From an uncultured Oscillospiraceae bacterium (lineage in GTDB: Bacteria > Bacillota > Clostridia > Oscillospirales > Ruminococcaceae): 17,972 bases of DNA. This document shows, one piece after another, positions 6,848-13,834 of the stretch. The translations under genes were made by a program, and so were the position numbers. The stretch lies in NCBI GenBank assembly GCA_934488695.1, contig CAKSSH010000033.1:1-17972 (forward strand), written 5' to 3'. The stretch's first letter is position 1. Each line of letters starts with the position of its first letter. The notes under the pieces are model-generated. The model did no database searches, was not told the origin of the DNA, and saw only the letters and a list, made by a program, of their open reading frames with translations.

Positions 6848-7564
6848 TTACCTGTTTTGTTTCGTAAAGATTATCGTAACGTCCGGATGCAGCTGGAGCA
6901 ACGACGCCGGCAGCTTGGGTGTTACCGGCCCCTCAAAGGCCTGCTGCAGGATTTGTTCTTTATTTTCGCCGGCCGCAATCATCAAAATCTTTTTGGCCTG
7001 CATGATGGACATCATCCCCATCGTCATAGCCTGACGGGGCACCTCATCGGCGTTTTTAAAGAACCGCGCATTTGCCGCAATCGTCGACGGATCCAGCGTT
7101 ACCAAATGCGTTCCTTTCACAAAAACCTCGTCCGGCTCATTAAAGCCGATATGACCGTCCACCCCGATTCCAAGCAGCTGCAGATCGATACCGCCCAGCG
7201 CCCGAATACGTTCATCATACCGTGCGCCCTCTGCCGCCGCATCCTCGGCAAGGCCGTTTGGCACAAAGGTGTTTTCCTTTTTTATATTGATATGGTCAAA
7301 CAGATTTGTATTCATAAAATACCGATAGCTTTGCGCATGCGCACCCGAAAGCCCGTAATACTCGTCCAGATTGACCGTGGTGACTTCGGAAAAGTCAAGA
7401 TCCCCCTTTTTGTACCAATCAATCAGCTGCCGATATGTTCCAATTGGGGTCGACCCGGTTGCCAGCCCCAGCACTGTGTCGGGCTTGCCGATAATCTGAG
7501 CCGAAATAATATTCGCTGCCTTTCTTGACATTTCCTGATAGGTTTTAACCTCATAAAACTGCAT
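6848..7564 (-). CDS. nagB: Glucosamine-6-phosphate deaminase
   Basis: Converts glucosamine-6-phosphate to fructose-6-phosphate and ammonia, linking amino sugars to glycolysis. The protein is 238 residues from the chosen ATG. ATGSTP (35-40) is the phosphate-binding turn. D67 in NLDEYYG and the D136, H138, E143 set in GVDGHIGFNEP match E. coli D72, D141, H143 and E148. The length resembles the short Bacillus-type enzymes rather than the 266-residue allosteric E. coli form. An in-frame ATG at 7594, next to the upstream stop codon, would add 10 residues. The ATG at 7564 is preferred because GGAGGAG lies just before it and the family starts there (MQFYEVKTYQEM). Confidence 0.96.
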   Translation of the reverse strand: MQFYEVKTYQEMSRKAANIISAQIIGKPDTVLGLATGSTPIGTYRQLIDWYKKGDLDFSEVTTVNLDEYYGLSGAHAQSYRYFMNTNLFDHINIKKENTFVPNGLAEDAAAEGARYDERIRALGGIDLQLLGIGVDGHIGFNEPDEVFVKGTHLVTLDPSTIAANARFFKNADEVPRQAMTMGMMSIMQAKKILMIAAGENKEQILQQAFEGPVTPKLPASLLQLHPDVTIIFTKQNR

Positions 7565-7594
7565 GGTGTGCTCCTCCCGCCTTATAAACTGCAT

Positions 7595-8548
7595 TTACTT
7601 TAAAAACCGCTGCGCTGCCAACGCCGCTGCACCGATAAGGCCTGCATCCCCATATAGACGCGCAGCCAAAATCTCGGTTTTACTGCCAATGATCGCGCCC
7701 AGCCGATTTTCCGAAATTCTTTTACGCACCGGCTCCAGTAGCCTGTCTCCCTCGCGGGACATGCCGCCGCCGATACAAACGACCTGCGGCTGGAAGAGTA
7801 CAATAATATTATAAACTCCCACCGCCAAAAAGTCAAAGAAGCGTTCCAAAACTGCCTGAGCCGCAGCATCTCCTTTTTCGGCGGCACGAAAAGCCGTCCG
7901 GCCGTTGACCTTGTCTGGCGACGGAGCTTCCTGCCACAGCAAACTGTCCGGCGACTGCCGCATCGCCACGCGAGTGCTCTCAATCAGCGCCGTGGCCGAG
8001 CAATAGGTCTCAATACAGCCGCGGGATCCGCAGGAACAAGGTTTCCCGTCAACCGCCACAATAAAGTGCCCCATTTCGCCGCCCAGCCCACCGCAGCCGG
8101 TATACAGCCGGTTGTCCAAAACAATGCCGCCGCCGATCCCGGTCCCGATAGTCAGCATTACGAGAGAGCTTCTGCCTTTACCGCAGCCGGCCGTGTGTTC
8201 CCCGAAAGCTGCTGCATTAGCGTCATTACAAAGAATGGCGGGCTTGCCCATCGTCTTGGACAAAATAGCCGCGAGAGGCTCGTTTTCAAAAGCTAAATTG
8301 TTTGCAAAAACACAGATCCCGTCCGCAATTGCGCCGGGACAGGCTGCGCCGACGGCGTCAATTTCCTCATATCGGATACCGGCCGCTGCCGCCGCTTTTC
8401 GGGCAGTTTTATCAATCTCGTCGCACAGAGACTGTGCACTGCGCGGTGCACCGGTCCTGAAGCTGATTGAGGACAAAATATTGTTGCTGTCGTCGACAAT
8501 GCCGACAACCGTGTTGGTCCCGCCGATATCAATCCCGATTCGGTACAT
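7595..8548 (-). CDS. ROK family sugar kinase, probably acting on N-acetylglucosamine or glucose
   Basis: A 317-residue cytoplasmic sugar kinase. DIGGTNT (7-13) is the phosphate-1 motif. CNDANAAAFGE carries the catalytic D109. GTGIGGGI (135-142) is phosphate-2. GGEMGH, with CSCGSRGCIE (171-180), is the ROK zinc motif. The start at 8548 is chosen because MYRIGID begins the fold and AAGGTGG precedes it; the frame is open further upstream but has no good ribosome site there. It is first in the operon with nagB and nagA, so GlcNAc phosphorylation would give NagA its substrate. Many ROK enzymes of this shape are annotated as glucokinases, so the substrate is inferred from the neighbours. Confidence 0.9.
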   Translation of the reverse strand: MYRIGIDIGGTNTVVGIVDDSNNILSSISFRTGAPRSAQSLCDEIDKTARKAAAAAGIRYEEIDAVGAACPGAIADGICVFANNLAFENEPLAAILSKTMGKPAILCNDANAAAFGEHTAGCGKGRSSLVMLTIGTGIGGGIVLDNRLYTGCGGLGGEMGHFIVAVDGKPCSCGSRGCIETYCSATALIESTRVAMRQSPDSLLWQEAPSPDKVNGRTAFRAAEKGDAAAQAVLERFFDFLAVGVYNIIVLFQPQVVCIGGGMSREGDRLLEPVRKRISENRLGAIIGSKTEILAARLYGDAGLIGAAALAAQRFLK

Positions 8549-8595
8549 CCGACCACCTTCCCCACTTTCTCTACTTAAAGAATAATATTTTCCTC

Positions 8596-8623
8596 TTGCA
8601 ATTTCTATAGAAAATGGTATAAT
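8596..8623 (+). promoter_or_regulatory. Promoter for the AraC-type regulator and GH20 gene
   Basis: TTGCAA (8596-8601), a 16-bp spacer and TATAAT (8618-8623) face the regulator gene. A second TATAAT lies at 8638-8643 without a good -35. AAGGAG at 8656-8661 is the ribosome site for the ATG at 8667. A promoter for the divergent kinase operon must lie in the same gap. TATTAT on the minus strand near 8590-8585 is the likeliest -10, but it has no clear -35. Confidence 0.6.
8602..8613. promoter_or_regulatory. Possible operator palindrome in the divergent promoter region
   Basis: TTTCTATAGAAA is a perfect 12-bp palindrome that lies entirely within the -35/-10 spacer of the rightward promoter and close to the presumed -35 region of the leftward one. 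A protein bound here could control both directions. AraC-type proteins more often use direct repeats, so a different regulator, or chance in A/T-rich DNA, is possible. Confidence 0.35.
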
Positions 8624-8666
8624 AATTAGCATAATAGTATAATTTTTACTTTTTTAAGGAGCTGCC

Positions 8667-9506
8667 ATGAATTCAATTCGGAATATTGAATTTATTTTCG
8701 AGAATTTCTATAAGATCACACATGCGCGGCTTTCCTTGTACGACACCGAGTTTAACGAGGTTTTAGCTTATCCGCGTCAGCTTTCTCCTTTCTGCAACAC
8801 GATTCAAAAAAAGCGTTCGGCTCGCCAAAAATGTCTTTCCTGTGACCGGGAGGCCTTTAAAGCCGTGCGCAGCACCGGGCGTACCTACACCTACACCTGC
8901 CACTGCGGGCTGACCGAAGTGGTTGCGCCCATTTATCATTTCGGTATTTTATCCGGCTTTTTGATGATGGGACAGGTCACCGATACACAATATCGCAGCA
9001 AGCAGCATGTCCGAGACTGCGCCGCACGTTTTTTTGACGGCGGAGAGGCGTTAAGCGCCGCCGTTTTGCAAATTCCGGAAATTCCCGCCGACCTGTTAAA
9101 TGCCGAAATCAATCTGCTGACCGTGATCTCCGAGTTTCTGACGCAGGTCAATTTTGTGTCCTCACATTCGGAGCAGCGTCCGCAAAACATCCGAAATTAT
9201 ATTGACGCGCACTTCACCGAACATCTGTCCATTGACGCTATTGCCGGTGAACTGGAGTGCAGTCGCGCCACCGTTATGAACTGTTTTAAGGCAGCTTATG
9301 GAATCACCGTCAACAACTATGTAATTGAAAAGCGGCTGGAGCTGGCCGCCGATCTTTTGAAAAACAGCGACGATTCCATTAAGGCCGTCGGTCTCTGTTG
9401 CGGATTTCACGACCAAAACTATTTTTCAAGAGTTTTTATGCGAAAATATCACAAAACGCCGACCGAATATCGGGCACGGCAAAAAGAAATGGAGGAACAA
9501 AAATGA
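8667..9506 (+). CDS. PocR-domain AraC family transcriptional regulator
   Basis: A 279-residue DNA-binding protein. Residues 1-165 resemble the PocR ligand-sensing domain, with a cysteine-rich set (C43, CLSC at 56-59, CHC at 78-80) followed by GLTEVVAPI. Residues about 175-273 are a double helix-turn-helix of the AraC type, ending in the typical GFHDQNYFSRVFMRKYHKTP signature. It is transcribed divergently from the kinase-nagB-nagA operon and overlaps the GH20 gene by ATGA, so it probably senses an amino sugar or related ligand and controls both directions. The ligand is inferred from the neighbours; PocR itself responds to propanediol. Confidence 0.9.
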   Translation: MNSIRNIEFIFENFYKITHARLSLYDTEFNEVLAYPRQLSPFCNTIQKKRSARQKCLSCDREAFKAVRSTGRTYTYTCHCGLTEVVAPIYHFGILSGFLMMGQVTDTQYRSKQHVRDCAARFFDGGEALSAAVLQIPEIPADLLNAEINLLTVISEFLTQVNFVSSHSEQRPQNIRNYIDAHFTEHLSIDAIAGELECSRATVMNCFKAAYGITVNNYVIEKRLELAADLLKNSDDSIKAVGLCCGFHDQNYFSRVFMRKYHKTPTEYRARQKEMEEQK

Positions 9507-11380
9507 AGCTTTGTTTTCTGGGAAACGTGCAGGATCTGCAGCCGGGTCTTTCGGAGCTGGCCGGTGATTATCACTTCAGCCTATCGTCGGATGGGCTGCC
9601 GGTCACCGTCCGGCAACAACCGGGGCGCACCCTTTCGGTCTCCTTAAATCGCGGGCGTGCCGAGCTTGTCTATGCCGAAAAGCACCACTTTTTCCGAGCA
9701 GTCGGGCTGCTGCTGGAAGCGCTGCGCGCCGGCAAAAAAAGGTTCACTGTACAGGAAAGCGCCTGGTTTGATCACAACGGGCCGATGTTTGACACGGCAC
9801 AGGGCAACGCCGCCCCGACGGTTGCAACGGTCAAGTGCATTTTGCGTCAACTGGCCGTTTTGGGACTGAATACTCTTCTGCTGTATTGCGAGGATAATTT
9901 CGAGGTCCCGGAGCACCCTTATTTTGGGTACGGCCGCGGCCGCTACAGCTTTGAAGAACTGCGGGAGCTGGACGACTATGCCGACCTTTTCGGCATCGAG
10001 ATGATCCCCTGCATTCAAACACTGGCGCATTTGACCGACTTTTTGCGCTGGTCGCCGTACAAAGACATCGCCGAGGACGAGGAATGCCTGCTGGTCGGAG
10101 AAGAAAAAACCTATGCATTTTTGGAACAGGTGATCCGCCGCGCCGCCGCGCCGTTTAAAACTCGAAAGATCCACATCGGCATGGACGAGGCTTGGAAGCT
10201 CGGCCGTGGAGCCTCCCTGACCCGGGACGGCTACACACCGCCCATTCAGCTTATGCGCACGCACCTTTCCCGCGTTCTTAAGATTACCGACCGGCTGGGG
10301 TTGTCCCCGATGATGTGGAGCGATATGTTTTTCCGCGCCGCCAATCAAGGGGCCTACTACACCGAAAATCCGCTGCCGCAGGAGGCTATTGACGCCTGTC
10401 CCGAGAATTTGCGCATGATTTACTGGGACTATTACAACCACACGCCGGAGCTCTATGAAAAAATGATCACCGAGCACCTGCGATTTCGATCCAAACCGAT
10501 TTTTGCCGGCGGCGTCTGGACTTGGAACGGCTTCGGCCCTCATTGGGACATCACCTTTGAAATGACCCTGCGCGCACTTTCCCTGTGCAGAAAACACGGC
10601 ATTCGGGATCTGCTGGCCACAGTCTGGGGCGACAGAGGGACGGAATGTCCCTGTACGGCGGCCATGTACGGTGTTGCCTTTTTTGCCGAGGCAGGGTATC
10701 AGGAGGACTTTTCACCCGAGCGTTTTCGGCAACGCTTTTCCTTCTGCTGCGGCGCAAAAGCCGAGGATTTCGATGCGCTGGAGGCATTAAACCGGATCCC
10801 GGCACCGCCCCGCAATGCGCCGTACGCCTCAAACCCGTCCAACTATTTGTTGTGGCAAGATCCCCTATTTGGCCTTTGCGACAAAAACACCGAGGGTCTA
10901 CCGTTGAAGCAGCATTATCGGGAGCTTGCACAGCAGCTGCGTCCGGCCTGTCGGCGCAATGGCAACTACAACCATCTGTTCCGGTTATGCCACGCTCTAT
11001 CTGAGGCGCTGTCATACAAAGCTACGCTCGGAATCGCCCTGAAATCAGCTTATGACGCCGATGACCGCAGTGCCCTGCAGCAGCTTTGCGACGTCGAGCT
11101 GCCGGCGACCTCGCGGGCTGTCCGACGGTTGCGGCAGGTGCATTTTGAATGCTGGAACGAGCTGTACAAGCCTCAAGGCTGGGAAATTATGGACCTGCGT
11201 TACGGTGCCGTTCTGGCTCGGCTGGATACTGCCCGCCGAACCCTCCGGCAGTATCTTAGCGGCACTCTTTCCGAAATCGACCAGCTAAAGCAGCCTCGCC
11301 TTTTCTTCGACGGAGATCCCCATCCGCAGCTGCACTGTGGCGACTTTGCAAAGGTCTTTTCCGCCTCGCGCATTTCCTGA
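9503..11380 (+). CDS. Glycoside hydrolase family 20 (beta-N-acetylhexosaminidase-like), cytoplasmic
   Basis: A 625-residue exo-glycosidase of the GH20 fold that should release terminal N-acetylhexosamine from beta-linked glycans by substrate-assisted catalysis. The catalytic Asp-Glu pair is D228-E229 in HIGMDEAW. The TIM barrel runs from about 90 to 420 and is preceded by a GH20b-type alpha/beta domain (1-85). A helical C-terminal region of about 200 residues follows. There is no signal peptide, so it should act on imported oligosaccharides. The frame opens earlier, but the ATG at 9503 has GGAGGA upstream and overlaps the regulator stop codon (ATGA), which implies translational coupling. The released GlcNAc would feed the kinase, NagA and NagB encoded divergently. 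Confidence 0.9.
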   Translation: MKLCFLGNVQDLQPGLSELAGDYHFSLSSDGLPVTVRQQPGRTLSVSLNRGRAELVYAEKHHFFRAVGLLLEALRAGKKRFTVQESAWFDHNGPMFDTAQGNAAPTVATVKCILRQLAVLGLNTLLLYCEDNFEVPEHPYFGYGRGRYSFEELRELDDYADLFGIEMIPCIQTLAHLTDFLRWSPYKDIAEDEECLLVGEEKTYAFLEQVIRRAAAPFKTRKIHIGMDEAWKLGRGASLTRDGYTPPIQLMRTHLSRVLKITDRLGLSPMMWSDMFFRAANQGAYYTENPLPQEAIDACPENLRMIYWDYYNHTPELYEKMITEHLRFRSKPIFAGGVWTWNGFGPHWDITFEMTLRALSLCRKHGIRDLLATVWGDRGTECPCTAAMYGVAFFAEAGYQEDFSPERFRQRFSFCCGAKAEDFDALEALNRIPAPPRNAPYASNPSNYLLWQDPLFGLCDKNTEGLPLKQHYRELAQQLRPACRRNGNYNHLFRLCHALSEALSYKATLGIALKSAYDADDRSALQQLCDVELPATSRAVRRLRQVHFECWNELYKPQGWEIMDLRYGAVLARLDTARRTLRQYLSGTLSEIDQLKQPRLFFDGDPHPQLHCGDFAKVFSASRIS

Positions 11381-11524
11381 TACACAAGCGGCACCGGAGA
11401 GGCAGACAACGCCGGACACGCAAATGACGCGCGCCCTCTCGTGCCGCTATTGCAAAGGCGCTTTTGCGGCATATCCCAAGTCCGCCTCCGTTTGCAAGGA
11501 CATCGGTGGCACCGGAGAGGCAGA
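11346..11524. repeat. Imperfect duplication at and after the end of the GH20 gene
   Basis: GGCACCGGAGAGGCAGA occurs exactly at 11390-11406 and 11508-11524. TTGCAAAGG, a short distance before each copy, is at 11346-11354 and 11450-11458. CCTCTCGTGCCGC near 11434 is an inverted relative of the first copy. The stretch between the GH20 stop codon and the terminator has no supported gene. It looks like a decayed local duplication of DNA from the gene end. Confidence 0.5.
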
Positions 11525-11532
11525 TGACACCT

Positions 11533-11569
11533 AAAAAAGCCCGCGACCTTTTAGGCCGCGGGCTTTTTT
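11533..11569. terminator. Bidirectional terminator between convergent genes
   Basis: AAAAAAGCCCGCG pairs with CGCGGGCTTTTTT around a loop of about 11 nt. The A/T runs on both sides allow it to end both the rightward GH20 transcript and the leftward phosphatase-fold gene, whose stop codon overlaps its edge. Confidence 0.9.
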
Positions 11570-12620
11570 AATTTAAGCTTACTTCTAAGAGCACCGGATT
11601 GTGCGTGCTGAACCGAAACTCCTGATCCACCGTCACACAAAAGGCAGCGTCCACATTGGGCGACAGTACAAATCCATCCCCTACATATCGCTCTGCCGAT
11701 TCGTGATTTCCCGCATAAGGCCTGTCTGCAAGCCGCGCCGATGCGACGGCGGTGTCGTACACCAATTTCCACCCGGTCGGCAATTCATCCGCCGTCAGCC
11801 GAGTCGGATTCCAAATATTCTGAGACGATAACGGGTATTGCTGTTCGGTGTTCCCGAAGTATCGGCAAAAGCTGCCGGAAAAAATCACCCAGTCGCCGTC
11901 CTCATAAGCTTTTTCAGCCACCTTGAGAGCCGCCGCAAGCTGTTTTTGCACCGTTTTCGGCTCCGCGTAGTTATCCGCCGCAAACTGAATCACCGTCAGT
12001 TTTTTTTCGCTGTTTTCCACCGCATACCGACAAGCCAGCACACAGCGACGAGCGTTTAAGGCCGCCTCGGTTCGCCCGTACGAGCTTGGCAGCGCATACC
12101 GCTGCGCAGTCTGCGGCGCACAATGCGCCAAAGTCAGCAAGCCGGAGCGCAGCCTTGCGTAAGGCGGAAAAAAACAGGTGCTGCGACAATTATAATCCAG
12201 CGCCAGCGCGCCGGCATAACCGGGCAGCTCGCCGTAATACGCGCTTTGATCCACAAAATGGGTCCGGTGCGCCGAAACGTCCACATCCTGCAAAAGGAGC
12301 ACATCCGCCGACGCTTTGGAAATCAACCCGTAAATGCCGGCCGTGTTTGCGATCACTGTGTCGGTAGAGGCTCGGCCGCCCCGGCCGCCAGCCTCCCGCT
12401 CGTCCGCTTCGGCGCCGAGTGCACCGTGACCGGTGTTAAAGCTCATCAGGCGCAGCCGATTTCGCGGCAGCGCCGCCGTTGAGCTTTGCCCGAGCCGCAG
12501 CGCCTCCTCGACGGCTGCCGGTGTGTAGGGGGTGCATAAAATCACGCTGCCGCTGACCACCGAAAAAATCACCGTCGCCAACAGCAAAGCCGCAACCGCG
12601 CGGCCGACTTTTTTGCCCAC
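11568..12620 (-). CDS. Membrane-anchored endonuclease/exonuclease/phosphatase-fold protein with altered active-site motifs
   Basis: The protein has 350 residues from a GTG at 12620, preceded by GGGGGAG at a good distance. An upstream ATG at 12644 would sit at the predicted transcription start without a ribosome site. Residues 7-29 form one hydrophobic anchor, so the rest is probably outside the membrane. Residues 57-350 follow the EEP superfamily pattern: LMSFNTGHGALG (58-69), ADVLLLQDVD (105-114), GSFC (249-252), DGFVLSP (315-321) and STHNPVLLEV (338-347). In active members these read LQEVD, NTHL, GDFN and SDH. Here the metal glutamate is Asp, the NTHL strand reads IQFAADNY, GDFN has become GSFC and SDH is STH. 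It may be a binding protein or a pseudoenzyme. It lies downstream of the deacetylase gene but has its own promoter. Confidence 0.75.
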   Translation of the reverse strand: MGKKVGRAVAALLLATVIFSVVSGSVILCTPYTPAAVEEALRLGQSSTAALPRNRLRLMSFNTGHGALGAEADEREAGGRGGRASTDTVIANTAGIYGLISKASADVLLLQDVDVSAHRTHFVDQSAYYGELPGYAGALALDYNCRSTCFFPPYARLRSGLLTLAHCAPQTAQRYALPSSYGRTEAALNARRCVLACRYAVENSEKKLTVIQFAADNYAEPKTVQKQLAAALKVAEKAYEDGDWVIFSGSFCRYFGNTEQQYPLSSQNIWNPTRLTADELPTGWKLVYDTAVASARLADRPYAGNHESAERYVGDGFVLSPNVDAAFCVTVDQEFRFSTHNPVLLEVSLN

Positions 12621-12650
12621 GTTTTCTCCCCCTTTTCCATCCATAAAAGC

Positions 12651-12659
12651 AGTATAGCA
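12651..12659 (-). promoter_or_regulatory. Extended -10 promoter of the phosphatase-fold gene
   Basis: TGCTATACT on the minus strand (12659-12651) is the same extended -10 as in the riboswitch leader promoter. The -35 position is weak (TGGAAA). The start would fall near 12645, about 25 nt before the GTG codon. Confidence 0.55.
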
Positions 12660-12722
12660 TACTCCGCCGATTTTTTCCAGTAAAAAGCCGAAAAAACTTT
12701 TTGCCAAAACGCTTTTTGATCC

Positions 12723-13520
12723 TCAAAAAAGAGGCTCGCTCGACGCAGCTTCCAAAGCCGTCGAATGCTGACAGCCGGCAGCGTCCAGCCGGAAATTTTG
12801 TCGGTAGATCAGCCGATCCGCCGTCACAAAACGGTACCCCTCGCCGGTCAAGCGCTTTAAAACAAGCTCCACCGCCTGCGGCGTTTGCGGGGTGTCATTA
12901 TGAAAAAGCAAGATACTGCCGTTGCCGGAGTTCTCACAAACCGCCTGCGCCATTTGCTGCGCCGTTTTCTTTTTCTGCCAGTCCCGACTGTCAACATTCC
13001 ACTGAATGGCGTACATGCCCAGCGAATCGGTCATCTCCAGCAGTGCATTGCTGTACTCCCCGTAAGGCCCGCGATAAAGCAGCGGCTTGCTGCCGGTCAG
13101 CGCCGCTATTTTCCGGTTGCAGTTCTCGGTGTCGGCGCGCAGCTGCTCGGCAGTTAGCTTTTGAATATGCAAATGCCGGTCGCTGTGATTCCCGACGGCA
13201 TGGCCGGCTGCATGAATTTTGCGCACATCCTCCGGATAGCGGGAAACCCACTGACCGGTGCAAAAAAAGGTTGCCTTTGCCTGATATTGCTTTAAAATCT
13301 CAAGCAGCCTATCGGTATCGCTGTTGCCCCATGCGGCGTCAAAGGTCAGCGCAATTTCCTTTTTTTCGGTCTTGACGCTGTAAATCGGCAACCGACGCGC
13401 CGACGCTCCGGCCGAAATCGACCGTATCCCGCGCGGCGCCAAAACGCCTGCCAGCAAAAAAGCCGCGCCCAAACATCCGACAAGCGCAAGCTCTCGCCGG
13501 CCCACTGTGAAAAACTTCAT
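12723..13520 (-). CDS. Polysaccharide deacetylase, PdaB-like
   Basis: This 265-residue NodB-homology protein has an N-terminal hydrophobic anchor (10-28) and probably acts on cell-wall or spore polysaccharide outside the membrane. The motifs in order are TFDAAWGN (59-66, catalytic base D61), NHSDRH (111-116, metal histidines H112 and H116), RGPYGEYS (150-157), DSRDW (177-181) and LLFHND (204-209). The usual TFDDG has lost its second aspartate, a metal ligand, as in the sporulation protein PdaB (TFDISWG); DSRDW also fits that subgroup. GGGAGG precedes the ATG at 13520. The frame is open further upstream, but those residues do not resemble the family. A sporulation role is inferred from the subgroup and a possible sigma-E-like promoter. 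Confidence 0.88.
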   Translation of the reverse strand: MKFFTVGRRELALVGCLGAAFLLAGVLAPRGIRSISAGASARRLPIYSVKTEKKEIALTFDAAWGNSDTDRLLEILKQYQAKATFFCTGQWVSRYPEDVRKIHAAGHAVGNHSDRHLHIQKLTAEQLRADTENCNRKIAALTGSKPLLYRGPYGEYSNALLEMTDSLGMYAIQWNVDSRDWQKKKTAQQMAQAVCENSGNGSILLFHNDTPQTPQAVELVLKRLTGEGYRFVTADRLIYRQNFRLDAAGCQHSTALEAASSEPLF

Positions 13521-13540
13521 TTTGCTCCCTCCCTTGCAAA

Positions 13541-13569
13541 ATTTTATGCGCCGCAGCCTAAAAATTTTC
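13541..13569 (-). promoter_or_regulatory. Possible sporulation-type (sigma-E-like) promoter of the deacetylase
   Basis: The minus strand has GAAAATT (13569-13563), a 14-bp spacer and CATAAAAT (13548-13541). This is close to the B. subtilis sigma-E pattern (about GMATATT, N14-15, CATACAnT), with one mismatch in each half. No good vegetative promoter was seen. The local A/T richness makes a chance match possible. Confidence 0.35.
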
Positions 13570-13704
13570 AGCAAAAAGGAAAAAGGACTTTTACACCTGT
13601 CTTTTGCCGAAAAAAAGCGCAAAAGCCCTTTTTCTTAATCTTTTGCCGTTTTGCCGCCGCCGTTTCAAAAAGCAAATTCCTCCCGTACGGCATACAATAA
13701 CATT

Positions 13705-13834
13705 AGATGCCCCGCAAAGCCTCCTTTAAAAATTCGCGGCCGGTGCGGGGCGGTGGGACGGCCGGCCCTTTTAAACAGCCGACCCGCATAAACCGTCCGC
13801 TTCATATAAAAAGGCTCCCCTCGGGGAGCCTTTT
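13705..13834 (+). ncRNA. Candidate small structured RNA
   Basis: Downstream of TACAAT (13693-13698), two stems follow in series: GCCCCGC (13709-13715) with GCGGGGC (13745-13751), and GGACGG (13756-13761) with CCGTCC (13793-13798). A strong terminator begins 10 nt later. The -35 is poor, so expression is unproven. Both stems could also form on the minus strand, but there the terminator would come first. Confidence 0.3.
13808..13834. terminator. Intrinsic terminator in the gene-free stretch
   Basis: GGCTCCC pairs with GGGAGCC around a CTCG loop. AAAAA stands before it and TTTT after it, so it can work in both directions. No protein gene lies directly on either side. This is the main reason to suspect an unannotated transcript. 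Confidence 0.8.

Noticed and set aside
13665..13804. Possible 46-residue minus-strand small protein beginning MKRTVYAGRLF
   Set aside because: The nearest purine-rich stretch is too far from the ATG and lies inside the terminator hairpin. The sequence is Arg-rich with no known relatives, and the stem-forming DNA explains the composition.
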